Source: Ixodes scapularis (taxonomy: Eukaryota; Arthropoda; Arachnida; Ixodida; Ixodidae). Taken from it: a stretch of DNA of 64,000 bases. Under the pieces are notes generated by a model. That model did no database searches. It saw nothing but the letters and a program-made list of their open reading frames with translations, and was not told the origin of the DNA. The first letter of the stretch is position 1. Each line of letters opens with the position of its first letter. The stretch is from assembly GCF_016920785.2 (NCBI RefSeq), contig NW_024609884.1:85118069-85182068 (forward strand), given 5' to 3'. A program made the position numbers and the translations under genes. Positions 12,319 through 23,678 of the stretch are shown piece by piece.

Positions 12319-14538
12319 CTATCTGCAAAATCAAGCTCAGGAAGTGCTAAACATCAAAGTAGAAATGATACATCCGCAGCAGCACAACGTTGACCAAACA
12401 AACAAAAAAAAAAAGCAAAAACAATTAGGCATGCGGGAGTAGAAGCAGCTATTAAAGCATATCTGTAAAAACACAAGCTGCTTTATATTTGTCTAGCTGA
12501 ATTTCGCTAACAGATCAAACATATGTACTTTCTTATTAGCACGAAAATAAAAAAAAAGTAACTTCAAAAGTAATTCGCTATTTTTTTACGGAAGTTAGTA
12601 ATTTCCTAAATTTCTTTCTATTTCAGTAATTTAACTCCTTCAGTAACTCCTTCAACATACCTTTCCATAACGCAGCAACTACTGCTGTCAATCGCAATAC
12701 ACCTTGTGTGGCCGGTTGCATTTTTTTTTTTTTTTTTGACGTAAGGTGAAGCAGAGGGCTCTTCGTTTTGAACGACGTTTGATTGGAAGGCCAGTTCACG
12801 ATGTGGCTGCTTGGGGGAGCGGGGGGGGGGGGGGGGGGGGGGGGCGAAAGCTTTGACTTGTCTACGCTCTGAATCTCCGGTGCTGAACATAAAGAGACGA
12901 CTAAGCACACTCGCTCGATCCCCTAGAGATCCCGAGTCATCGAACTCCCCGTTGAGGAGAACACTATAGTAGCCTCTACTTCCCTTTCCTGTCTACATTG
13001 GCCTAGCGCCAATCTAACAAAAGCATACGGTGAAAAGCAATGGCCTAATCAGGATTTTTTCTTTCTTTTTTTTTCTTTTGTGGGTGCGGGGGAGTTGATT
13101 TGGCTGAGACCTCTATGACTTGGAGAGCGGAGGAGGGGGGGGGGGGGGGGGGGGGGAGTTGGTGCACATGCGTAGCGCCGAGCTGCTCCCCCCCCCCACC
13201 CCCCCCCCCCCCCCCTTTTCCTGGCTACGCCCTTGGTGAAGGGAAATATCCATTCAACGTACGATACTCCCAGGACGCGGAGGTGAAACACCGGAGCCAC
13301 AAGGTCGGTTACCATAGCAACGCTGCCAAGCTAGACCGGGGTGTCCGTATAAAAAAGGATACAAAACTCCGTTCCACCTCACAATGGACCGCAGCGGACG
13401 CTATATGAGCCAATACAGCGTTCGGAACGTATCACGTAACTGTCGACGCTCACGTGACACTCACACGGCATTGAAATGGCTTCAATGGCTCGTAGTATCG
13501 TCTGCGGTCCATCGTAGGGCGAAGCACGACTGAAACCCGTTCTACGTTTGTGTACTTTGGCGAGTGACGGCAGAAAGAAACTTTCTCGGAAGTTCACGAA
13601 ACAATATTTGGAGGGCGCTAATACGGGAAGCAGACTCAGAACATAGGGCCCTTGCAAGAGACCATGATGCACCGCTACTACCGGTTCATAAATCTCACCG
13701 GAACCCGCCGGAATCCATGTTGGGGGCATTCGTCGGTGTTGTGCTATGCGTACTTTGAGGCCGTGTTCGCGCTGTAGTTTGTTCGTTCACTCGATGTTTA
13801 AAAGGGTCAGCTGGGCCGTAATTAATTTTTCCAGACGTGAAAGTCGGCGAAAAAACGGAACTATATATACGGCCAGCAGTATTGGTCTTTCTAGAATTCC
13901 GGAAATCATTGGGAGCCAGGACAAGGCGACGCTCCAGCAATCGGTTCGCTGGCGTCATGAATGGCGTATCCGACGGATACGCCGGCACAGTCCCGAACAG
14001 GCGGGTAAAGACGGAAGCAGAACGCGTCGCATCCTGGGAGCTAACGTATCCGGTCCCGAGAGAAAGACCGAGAGAGAAAGCGACAAAAGAACAGAGAAAG
14101 AAGGCAGACGAAGGGTTAGGCGTGTTCGTTTTGCCGCGACAAGGTGAAGTTGCTCGAGAGCTCGTCAACTTTATTTATTTTGTCAATGCGCGATTCCGGT
14201 GTTTTTCGCCACAGTAAGAGAGAAAATAACATGGTACAGACCTTTCAGGTGATATTTTGCTGCTTCTTTGTGATGGGTTCATCGGAACCGCCGATCTCCG
14301 CTTCTATACCCCGCCGTTCCGAAGCGGCCTAATCCATGGGACCTCTCGCTCTAGATTATTATATTAACTCTATGACCTCGACAGAAACGCTTCGTACCCC
14401 AGCTAAGGGTTTGTGGACTGCACTTCGTGTCAGGTGAGGAACCTCCTTGCGATTGACAAGGACAAGAAAATATTCTGATATGTGGTTATACAAAGACGGC
14501 TCTATGACTGTATACGGCACTACTGCTGCCAAAATAAG
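12319..14538. other. Unassigned region with long G and C tracts
   Basis: G runs lie at 12821-12844 (24) and 13135-13156 (22), and C runs at about 13188-13197 and 13199-13215. The sequence next to the last run reads GGCGTAGCCAGG on the minus strand, which resembles a transposon end. Frames over the runs encode only poly-Pro or poly-Gly. Frames at 13379-14217 on both strands are unassigned. Confidence 0.35.
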
Positions 14539-14542
14539 ACGC

Positions 14543-15191
14543 TGTTATGATCGGCCACCCAGAGGGCAGGTTCGGCTTCCTGGCGGCGCCATCGACCACC
14601 CATCGAGTGACCAGAGACTCGGGCTCGGCATTCTGGCGCCGCCGAACATGCCGACCGACGCGGCGTGGGTGGGGTGCGGCTTCCGGGCGACACCGAGCGG
14701 GCCACCCGGCACAGCGGGAGCTGACCCCCCTGACACCCCGCTGAGAAACGGGGGCCCGCTTCCTCGGCCTTCGGACCGGGTGCTAACGAACGACGTAGAC
14801 AAGTGGAGACGTTTGGGTCTCGGCGTGTGATCGGGAGAGCTGCCTGTTCCCGCGATCTTCTGGGAGACGGGACGAGAGGGATGCTTGGACCGGGGTGTGA
14901 CCACGTGGGAGGTCCGCGTCCCGGGAGACCTGCAGAGACGTCCCGTGGTGACGAAAGTGCCCTTTCCCCTCGCGGGACCTTGGACAGGGACCCCCTCGCC
15001 ACTTCAAGGAGGCTACATTAGCCGGTGCTCGGACTCGTCAAGAGTCTTCCCTTCTCAGACGCCAAAGCAGAAAGATGACGATGTAAATATTCCTGTATAT
15101 AAACGTCTTCTCCTCTCAGTGAACGCTCCTCAGTATCTTCGAAGTCCACGACGCTTGGAAGTGGGAGCATGCTCGGCCCGGAATCGTAACA
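14543..15191 (+). mobile_element. Solo LTR, ACGC target duplication
   Basis: The 649-bp unit starts TGTTATGATC and ends GAATCGTAACA, so it has TG...CA ends in a short imperfect inverted repeat. ACGC occurs on both sides (14539-14542 and 15192-15195), a 4-bp target duplication. A TATATAAA box lies near 15097 on the plus strand, which suggests plus orientation. No second LTR or internal region was found. Confidence 0.6.
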
Positions 15192-15295
15192 ACGCCGAAT
15201 ACCTCCAACATGGCGCCAAGGCACTGATAGCAGACGACAATATTGGTTTCGACACGCGTCCCTGACGTCACGCAGCTGCGGTGGCGCTGTCGACG

Positions 15296-15356
15296 GCACT
15301 GCGCATGCGCAGAAGCTTCAGTTCACTCGAATTCGGTTTCTGCGCATGCGCAGTGC
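15296..15356. promoter_or_regulatory. Pair of NRF1-like palindromes
   Basis: GCACTGCGCATGCGCAGAA (15296-15314) and its exact complement (15338-15356) each contain TGCGCATGCGCA, the NRF1-type consensus. They lie in CpG-rich DNA just after the solo LTR. They could be promoter sites or the arms of a small foldback element. Confidence 0.45.
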
Positions 15357-15733
15357 CCACACCTGGTGTGGGCAAACGCGGGCTGGTTTGTAAACAGCGT
15401 GTCGGTCTATAGCTTTCTGCTTGCTTTTTCCTTCGTTCGTCGCTGGGCCGGGAAGTGCGAGTGGCCCTACGAAGAGGCAGGGACCCCGGTCGGCGGCTGC
15501 GTGGCCGATCGTCCGTCGGCGGCGGGGGCTCTCCCGAGGGACGTCTTGGGCCACGTCCGCAGTCGCCACTTCTCCGATGCTGGGCGTGGTCCGTCCGGGC
15601 TATACGCGGGACGTGCTCGGGTGCGCGACGCCGACGGTGCTTGAAACGCGCGCCCCGTCGAGGTCTTCAGCGCACTGAGCCCCCCGGTCAATCGCATTTG
15701 CGTCGGCTGTGCCCTCGGAAGCACCGTGATTGC

Positions 15734-15766
15734 CCTCCCCGGGTTCAAAGACACGTCTCCATTGTT
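15734..15766 (-). other. 2A-like motif with altered last residue
   Basis: On the minus strand this reads NNGDVSLNPGR, inside a 122-codon frame (15835-15467). The 2A consensus is DxExNPGP; here the Glu position is Ser and the final Pro is Arg. Such motifs occur near the N-termini of CR1-like LINE proteins. No LINE reverse transcriptase or endonuclease follows, so this may be a 5' relic or chance. Confidence 0.3.
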
Positions 15767-16430
15767 CGCCAACCAAATGGCGCCGTTTTGGAGCTGGCGG
15801 TCGCGTCGCATGTGGTGTCCCCGGTACCTTCTCAAAGGGCTTCGCCGCCGAATGGGAAATTTGAAAAGGCCGCATCCGAGCTGGCGATTGCAGTCATTGA
15901 CTTAGGAACAGGGCGGGGCGAACTACGGTGGCGCTGGTCGCGTCGTGATTGCTTCCTCGCTGTTTTCGCCGAGTGGTGCTACGACCTCGTAGGCTGTGAC
16001 CAAACGAGAGGGTCGATCGACTCGTCGCGCATTTTCAGGCTGTCACTGACTATCGTCATCTGCTGTATGTTTGGGGACGACGTTCTGTGAGAATTCGGAG
16101 GAAAGCCAGGGAAAGCGTGCCCGGATTGGACTGCGTCACCTCGGACGGCTGTCCCCGGGTACGGAATAAATGCCACGACGTCGAGACACGTGCGAATGAT
16201 GCCGTGAATTACGCCTTGAATAATGTCGTGAATGGCGTCGTGAATGCCCAGCAGCACGCGGGCAGTCAGTCATGTAGAATCTACGGAAGGAGCACATTGA
16301 ATGGCGAGGCAGATTTACACGAAGGAAATGGACGAGCAAAATACTTGACAAGAGTGATCGAGTTTAGCCTCGTGCGGGGGTGTATAACGATTCTTTGCCT
16401 GCGGGCTAAGTAGCTCTGTGCGCGCCCTAC

Positions 16431-18716
16431 TCAATAGACGTTTTGCTAAGTTACCACACTTTCCGGGGTCCTAGCTATAGCCCACACAGATAAATTACAA
16501 CTGAAAAAAAAAAAGTGTTTTCTTTCTTGGTAGTCCGTGCCCATATATTCCGCACGTTAAAAAATTCTCATACACAGCACACATAGAAAAATGCCTGTTT
16601 TATTACCGAACAAAGAAGCTTGTATCATACATATATCGTCATTAACATAATTGTGCATTGACAAAATCCGTCATGTCTCGTCACAATGAACCATAATGAA
16701 AAAATTGGCAGCATGTTTGGTCATGCAGCCAAACACATTTAAATGTTGTAACTTTACAGGGTGGGTCGTGCTTTTAGTTTGGGTTGTGCCTATGGCCGGA
16801 TTACCCTTAGTCTTCCAGTGCCTGGGTGGGGTAGTGCTCCTAGTTCAGTTGGCGCCTAGGACAGGCTTTTGTATGGAAACAAATTACGTCACACCATTGT
16901 CTCTTTGTGCACGCTGCGCGTGCTTCCCTTCAGCACCACCCGCCTGCAAAGCCTTTGCGTTGAGTTTTCTCGGTTATCAAGAGAGGGGAAGCCCGCTTTC
17001 CTACCCTTTCACCTCCTCGTTCCGCGCGCTGTTTTTACACAACTTGTCTCTGCTTCTCTCTTTCTTGCCCTTTGCCCCTTCTCCGCTCTACGCGCTTTCT
17101 CACACCACCTGCTTCTGCTCCTCCCGTTCCAGCGTGCTCAGTGCGTAGCTCGTTCAGCCGCGCACTGGGCTTCCACGCCGGTGACCAGGGTTCATTCCGT
17201 AACATTGGTTGCCGTTTTTGTTTTTTTTATTTCTTTTCATAACAATTGTTTAGCGGCAACGGACTGACCGATCTACACATTCCGTGCTTGTGCTGCTCCT
17301 GAGGATGGTTGGCCTATAAAGCTACCACTTTAATACGTGTGTAGTCCGCACCTGTTCATGGTTCAAACTTCGCACCGCGCGAACTAAAAAGAAAACTAGT
17401 TAGAGGTGAATTCTAGCTTATTTTTGTCCTCTGAATTTGAATATCACAAGCACTTGACCCGAGCATATCAGCAGACGCGATAAAAACGGAAGAACCAACC
17501 GCTGTGTGTGACGCCATACCCAGAGCTTTCAACTGCCTTGTGCTTGCTGCTTGTGGGAGAACGCGTGCGGCAATTTTGATTGCTCGGGCAAGGCTTGCTG
17601 AAGGCGCGGAAATGTGGAGATCTCCATATATTTCGTCCTAATTCTCTCCTCCTACTCAACGCACCGAGAAGGAGGTGCTTCGGCGCTATTTTAAAAGCGC
17701 TCTTGCGGCTACTTGGCGCATCAATCTGAAGTATAATTTTTATATTCGTGATCTTGGAGGGCCAAATGAAGACGATTTGAATGTTTTTTTTTTCTTTTTC
17801 TCAAGTACAAAACCGTTTCAGTTTCCTTTTAAGCGTGCATAGTCCTCAGACTATGATCCGGAAAAAATAGTGTCCAAGCACCAAGGAGCACGCTGCGAGT
17901 GAAGCCACGCGCGCGCCCTGCACGTGCTGTGCAGTGCAGTACACTGTAACAGTAAAAACCCAAAACAAATAGGAGTTCGCACGTGCGTTCGTCAACGCCA
18001 TATTCTGGTTATTCACTTTGAATTTTTCGTGCACGCAGATCGGGGGTAAAATCGCTTCCTTTTTTCCCCGGGATGCGCATCACTTGGTAACAACGTCACG
18101 CCTTTGCCCGATGCCGCGTTGACATCCCAGGGGTATGGGGGAGCTCTTGCTTGGGCTGCAGAAACACTCTCCGCTTTGGCGTGGGACCTCTCTGCTATTG
18201 ACGGTATTTGGTTCGCGTATTTACGGATTTTGCTCAGCGAGATCCACCGGCGGTGGCATCGGGATCGCCTAACTTGTTGTGGCTAGCACTGTTGCGCATG
18301 ACGTCCGAAGCCTCCGACAGAGTCTGATATTCATCAATGCCGTCCTCGAGCCGCTCCTCGTAGAACTCGCTTTGGATTCCACGTTGTTTGTGTTCCATCT
18401 ATCCACTCAAAAACTTTTCTTCTTTAGCAGGAGGCAGTTAGACGTCTTTTTCCATCTAACAGCCCTGCATCTATAATCGTGTATTCCCGTTTCATGTACG
18501 CCTCTATTTTTCAAACTCTCGTGAGCGCGCATCCAGTCCTTTTGCCGAGAACGCGAGCGCTAAATGCGTCCGATAGCACTGACATCCCTCTCGGCTCCCC
18601 GCAGTTCGTGCCAACGCTGGAGTCTGGGAGGGAGACCCGCTGGTACCGCCGAAAAGCATCCCCTCCGCTGAATAGGTACATACCGCGTGTACCGCCCGCC
18701 AGTGTGGCGGGTTTCC
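16431..18716. other. Unassigned region
   Basis: Plus-strand frames at 16696-17267 (150 and 132 codons, rich in L, F and S) overlap in two phases and look like translated pyrimidine-rich DNA. No gene, RNA or element boundary is recognised. Confidence 0.3.
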
Positions 18717-18796
18717 CCCAGCATTCTCTTTGATGTTTGGGTAATGTGGCAAAAGATATCTTGACAACTTGGCTAAGCACCAAAGAGAATGCTGGG
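18717..18796. repeat. Short inverted repeat
   Basis: CCCAGCATTCTCTTTG (18717-18732) is exactly complementary to 18781-18796. Sequence after the left arm resembles the end of the 207-bp unit at 4436-5263, so it belongs to the same dispersed family. Confidence 0.6.
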
Positions 18797-19019
18797 AACG
18801 TCACTCACCTTGTCTGCATAGGAGATTCCAAGTAATTATATAAGCAAAATAAGGCGTGGACGAACTCACGGGTAAAATGCCATTTTTTAAGGGTTTTGAC
18901 TTAGTTACTGCTGCATACGCCAGCACGTGCAGCGCGTGCACTCGCAGCCTTGGGGCTTGAGTGATTGGGACCTGTCGGGATGGCCGGTTGCTGGAACCGT
19001 CGAAGCCCCTCCCCAATCA
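18797..19019. other. No feature seen
   Basis: Short unassigned stretch between the inverted repeat and the foldback element. Confidence 0.3.
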
Positions 19020-19205
19020 CTAGTGGATCATGACAGCGCCGCTTGCGCCAGCGTGTCTCGCAGCGTCTCACTCACTAAGCGTCCGCCTTGACTTCGCCGG
19101 GCACGTCGCGCGCGTATGCGCGCGCGACGTGCCCGGCGAAGTCAAGGCGGACGCTTGTCTCGTTAAGCTTCAGCGTGTTTGTCGCTTAGCGCGGTGATCC
19201 ACTAG
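19020..19205. mobile_element. Foldback MITE with perfect 38-bp palindrome
   Basis: The core is a perfect hairpin with 38-bp arms (19077-19114 and 19119-19156) and a 4-base loop TATG. The outer ends are an 11-bp perfect inverted repeat, CTAGTGGATCA (19020-19030) and TGATCCACTAG (19195-19205). Sequence between ends and core is only partly complementary. It is a small non-autonomous foldback element with no coding capacity. Confidence 0.7.
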
Positions 19206-20125
19206 CGATGACGTCATGTGCAGGCCTTGACGTCTAGGTGCTTCGAGCCCCGAGCGGCCGCGTCGGCTTTCACGGCAGAGTTTCAGCGCACGTCCTACCC
19301 GCGTCGACTTACCGGTCGATTGGCTCGCGGTCTGTCGGCCAGCGTGCCGCCGCGCTGACAGGCGGCAGCCAGCCGGTGGCCCGGAGCGTGGCCGGCCGGG
19401 GGCCTCGACCTCCGGAGCGTGACGGCGAATCGCGGCGACAGCGGGTATCGGAACCTCGCACGAACAGCGCGCCCATGTCGCCCGTTCGAATGACGCTAAT
19501 TTTGGCGGCTCGATGCCGAACGGGACGGTGCACGTGAACAGCGCCGGAAGAAACCAACTGCAAGACTGCGGAAAGCAATCACAGATTGGTGTCTGTCAGT
19601 GTGTGTGTTGTGTGAGAAAGAGAGAGAGAGATGCTGGCGGACGGAGTGTCGCGTTACGTCATGCTGTCTGACGACAGGTAACCTCTGTTGGTCGCGACTA
19701 CCTTGGCAATTGCTTCGCGATTGAGTTATTTCTTCCATTAAAATTTTTTTCGGCGTTGGATTACGCTTCAGATGTTGAAAACCAACAGCACTACCTGCTG
19801 CCGAAAATCATAGTCTTTACTAGTGTTCTGTCAAATAAATTATTCAACCGTGAATTGGATGGTTAAAAGGTTTCCCGCGACGTTTCAACGTTACGCGACT
19901 CTCGGTGAGCCCTCATCACCCTGCCAGGCGATGAACGTGGACCGAGGGCGCCCGGATGTTTGTCTTAGGGTAGAGACATCCTTATCAAGCGCCACCGGCG
20001 CGTACAAAAAAAAAAAAAGAAAAAAAAAGAAAAGTCAGAGCGCATGCATGTTTCCAGAACGAAATGTGTCAGGGAGTAAAATGACCAAGATGTTGTCGCT
20101 TTCAGTCAGCGCGCAGGGATTTATC
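19206..20125. other. Unassigned region
   Basis: Overlapping GC-rich frames at 19238-19578 are unassigned. A GA-rich run lies near 19617-19631 and an A/G run at 20006-20034. Confidence 0.3.
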
Positions 20126-21041
20126 TAATGGCGAATTCCACTGGTCGTTTTGAAGCGTGCCGGGATCAGTAGACCAGATCCGAAATAGAGTCTGCAATCC
20201 GAAAGGAGTGGCTCCACCTCCGGATCGCCTGTGCAACATGACCACCCCTCCGGGATCGGAGAATGTCTTCCTGTCATTCACCTTCCCGGAAATCCCCTTC
20301 CCTCCCCCGGTCTCGGTTCTCGAAGCACATGTTTCTGCAATCGCGACCCTAATAACACGTGTTCAACGTACGAGCGAAGTTAATCATGCTATGAAAGATT
20401 CGTGTCGATAAGCGATGTGCATCAGCGTAGCCTACTTGCCTCTTCATCGAAACACTCGTGAACGGTGTCCACGGGGTCCCTCTCATCTCGTCGAATTCCG
20501 TTTCGTGGACAACTTTTCATGGACAGACGTTTCATGGACACACGTTTCGCCGACACAATCGTTTCATCAACACTGGTTACGCGATTTGCACGCTGTACGG
20601 ACATTTCGTCACGCGTGCATCACTGGGGTGCTCACGTCAGCTTCCGAAGATGTCCGGCAAATGGGAAATCGCAACTCTTTGTCTGGAGCAGAGAGCAGGC
20701 GTCGATTCGAGTGAATCCTGCGGTAAGCCCCGCACCCGCCGGATCCTCCTTGGTGTCGTATTGCAGCGGCAGCGAAGAGGTCCAGCAATGGGCAAACCGT
20801 AACACAGAAAGGACGTCGCGTGTGTGCGCTGAAGGCTGGCCAGGCTGGCCAGGCTGGCTTCCGGTCGAATCCGCCGAGATCGGCGGAGCGACATTTCTCG
20901 GATCCGGATCCAGATCTGGGATCTGATCCAGAACGACAGTTGAACACGTTCGTCTATATCTTGACCGTCCGGGGAAATAGGCGCGCTCCAAAAAAAGTCG
21001 ACCACGGCGCACTCAAAAACGACCAATGGAATTCGCCATAA
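20126..21041. mobile_element. Harbinger-like non-autonomous element
   Basis: Terminal inverted repeats of about 30 bp start TGGCGAATTCCACTGGTCG at 20129. The right end, ending at 21038, has one mismatch in that stretch. TAA flanks both ends (20126-20128 and 21039-21041), a 3-bp duplication typical of PIF/Harbinger elements. The 910-bp inside has no recognisable transposase; frames at 20458-20947 are unassigned. A 10-bp AGGCTGGCC-type tandem lies near 20832-20857. Confidence 0.6.
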
Positions 21042-21754
21042 GAATCTCGATTGGGGGTGCGAGGGAAGGTGTTAAATATATTCAAGTGCCTCCGGTTTGG
21101 TGGAGGGAAGGGGGGGGGGGGGTACCATAGGTTTGTCTACTTTATGCAGTACTGTATATACTGCAGTAGTGTTGGACTAGGCCTGGGGGTGTGTTAGGGG
21201 AATGTTGGGTGGTCTTGCCGTCGGAAAGGGGGGGGGGGGGGGGGTGCGTTTAAGTTACTGTCTTCGCGTTTGCGCATGAGCGTCTCCTAGCCTTTGACTC
21301 CGGTCTGACTTACGTTGAAACGAAACATAGAAGTAGGGCGCCTAGACAGTTCAAGAAGAAGTGTGCTTGACTGCCCACAAGCTCTCAAACTTCTCAGGGA
21401 GGAGAGAGACAGCGTCAGCTCCACCCGAGCTTTTTGAGGTCGCCCAGCGTCCCGTTCCCGCGAGCCGGTGCCGTCCGACCGCAGCGACAGGGCGATCGCC
21501 CGCTCGTGGGCTGACGGCGAGCCATCAACACCTGTGCTTGCCTCCGCGAGCAGCTCGCTTTCTGCTTGATGCGGGAAAACCGGTTCGGGCCACTGCCGTG
21601 TGTCGGAAGCGCAGTGGCACTTTATTGCGGGAACGTAGGCTAAGCGTTAGAGAATCGCCTTACTTCCTGCCCCTATGCAAAAATGTTCCAAAAGCCGGGA
21701 TTCATGATTAAAAACAAATACCTCCGACTTGCATAACAATATCAACATTTATCA
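21042..21754. other. Unassigned, two G tracts
   Basis: G runs lie at 21110-21122 (13) and 21228-21244 (17). A plus-strand frame at 21361-21711 (116 codons) is unassigned. Confidence 0.3.
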
Positions 21755-21788
21755 GACGTTTCGTCTCCTATACGGGAGACATCATCAG
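21755..21788 (-). ncRNA. Hammerhead-ribozyme-like core
   Basis: On the minus strand CTGATGA (21788-21782) is followed by a 6-bp stem, GTCTCC/GGAGAC with loop CGTATA, and then GAAACGTC. These are the conserved hammerhead strands with stem II, a motif reported from Penelope-like elements. An extra base precedes stem II and stem I is only 2 bp here, so it is probably decayed or cut off at its edge. Confidence 0.4.
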
Positions 21789-22439
21789 TGCGGCCCTTCC
21801 TGCCCCTAGTTGCGCATGCAAACGTCCCGCGGGAGCGCGGCGCATGTGTGCGCGCTAGAAATGCCTGCTCCGCAAAGTACGAATAAGAATTGAAATACCA
21901 CCGCCCCCCTCAATGTGCTGGCATTTTTAATAAAACAAAAAAGTAGGTCCACTGTCATTCCTGTTGCTTAACTCACTCAAGAATTAACCAAGCTTAACAT
22001 GTCTCGAAAAAGGAACAATCAGTTAATTTGACAGGCCTGCTTTCCTGGCGATTTTTATTAACACTCTGAACATATACTTGTCTATTAACTTTTTTTTTTC
22101 GTTTTTTTTTTTTTTTTTATGGCGAGAATTTCGAGCTTTTAGCTTTATTTCTGTCAGTTATTCCTGCTAAACGAGAGTTCGTGCAGTTGAGAATTCATCC
22201 TTCAACGAAGAGCTCGCTCTTGCTGCCTACCAGCGAAATTGTTGTGCATAACAAAAATCTGAGAAGCACAATCGAAAGAAAGGGAAAATGAACAGAGATA
22301 AATATAAACTATGTGAATATGTCAAAAGTGCAGGAGCTACTTTTCGAGCGAAAATGAATCGGCGAGATGAGATCACTATGGCGCATGCCATTTCTAGCAC
22401 ATGGGAACCGGGACTCGTGTGCCGGTTGCCCGCGGGCCG
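21789..22439. other. Unassigned AT-rich region
   Basis: Contains T runs at 22090-22118. No gene is recognised. Confidence 0.3.
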
Positions 22440-22497
22440 CGTTCCAACCAGTCGCGGGTCGCATGCGGGCCGCGGGCCGCGTCTTTGAGACCCCTGA
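22440..22497 (-). mobile_element. Possible hAT-type terminus
   Basis: On the minus strand the segment begins CAGGGGTCTCAAAG and continues with GCGGCCCGC repeats. This resembles termini of some hAT elements. The partner end was not found, and the neighbouring LINE coding sequence stops here. Confidence 0.3.
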
Positions 22498-23002
22498 TGT
22501 ATAGGAATTTATACACCTTAGCTGATTACCTAATCTGCTCCATATCAGCTAGACTTCGTTCAAACTTGTTGACGCTCTGCTCTTCAAAGGATGCCCAACC
22601 CATATTTCCTTGTACCCCTTCATTTGATCTGTTACATGCATGTGTGCCCTTAAAGCTCACCTACATACATACCTGTGCCTTACCTCTTCAGGTACTTCAG
22701 ATATTCGAGACTCTATTACCGAAAGTCAATCCTGGTACTCATTTCTCCTTTCCATAGCTCCTCACAACTTCATATTTATTAAAGTTCCACAGCGCTTCCT
22801 GTTTCACAATAGCGGAATTTCTTTTCCCCTTCTTTATTACAATATCTTCATATTCATTCAGATATTTTCTACCCTCATTCAACCATACACCCAGATATTT
22901 GTACTTTTCAACATGTTCTATCACAATGTCTTGTATCTCCAGAGGTTCCCCTTTCTCGTCGTTTTGAACTAGTATCCCAGACTTGACCCTACTGCAGTTT
23001 AG
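22498..23002 (-). pseudogene. LINE reverse transcriptase, C-terminal part
   Basis: On the minus strand the sequence encodes CSRVKSGILVQND and then EHVEKYKYLGVWLNEG, a conserved stretch that follows the YADD box in this LINE type. VPGLTFGN and a damaged C-terminal part come next. Reading frames shift near 22740. It is the continuation of 23679-24135 and was separated from it by a plus-strand insertion. I do not assign the clade. Confidence 0.7.
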
Positions 23003-23678
23003 GCACCGGAGACATGCAAATGAAGATGTTGGATTAACTGCATATAAAGCATATGTGTGTCCGATATTGGAATACGCAAGTTGCGTATGGGACCCCCTAC
23101 AGGAAAAAACAGGTCACACAAATTGAAAGAACTGAGAACCTTGCCCTACGATTTTTTTTCTTTTCTTTCAAAATATAGGCCTACGTCGTCTGTTACTGCA
23201 ATGAGAGCTGAGGTGCAGCTGGATATAGCCTGGAGAACAGAAGAAAAATTTGTGGATTGAAAGAATTATTCAGAATGGTAAACGGACTGAAAAAGGTTGA
23301 TTCCGAAAAATATTTGTTGCCTTCAACAGCCCGTTCCCAAGGAACGAGTAACACCAAAGGAATTGCGCCGCATCAATACAACAATAATGCGTGCAAATAT
23401 TAATTTTTTTTTTTGCAGAACAATTATTGATTGGAACACTCTGCCAGAAGAAATTGTCAGTTGTTGCAGCCCTGAGCTGTGTGGAGTCCAATTAACTGAT
23501 TTTTTTAAGAAATTAAGTAATGCATGTAAAAGTTGCGCAGGCACTTCGAATTGCCTGCGCACGCTTTACCGGCACACAGTGCGTGAAAGTGTATTTATTA
23601 TGTGTTTTTATTTCGCCTCTCCTGCGTAGACCGGAAGGCCCGCAGTATTGTAAATAAATAAATAAAAATAAAATAAAG
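23003..23678 (+). mobile_element. 5'-truncated CR1-like LINE fragment
   Basis: The plus strand encodes YVCPILEYASCVWDP and, after a frameshift and T insertions, IIDWNTLPEEIV. These are typical of the C-terminal end of CR1/L2-like reverse transcriptases. It ends in an AAATA-type tail (23650-23678), as expected for target-primed insertion. It is 5'-truncated and dead. It lies inside an older minus-strand LINE. Confidence 0.7.

Larger units (their letters stand above)
15196..16430. other. CpG-rich unassigned region
   Basis: Frames of 83-211 codons overlap on both strands (for example plus 15455-16090), as expected in GC-rich DNA. None has a recognised domain. A degenerate 12-mer repeat (GTCGTGAATGGC-like) spans about 16197-16252. 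Confidence 0.35.

Noticed and set aside
12618..13408. Proline- or glycine-rich frames
   Set aside because: They translate G and C homopolymers.
18240..18400. 54-codon minus-strand frame starting MEHKQRGIQSEFYEERLED
   Set aside because: Too short, no splice sites or family match, although composition is protein-like.
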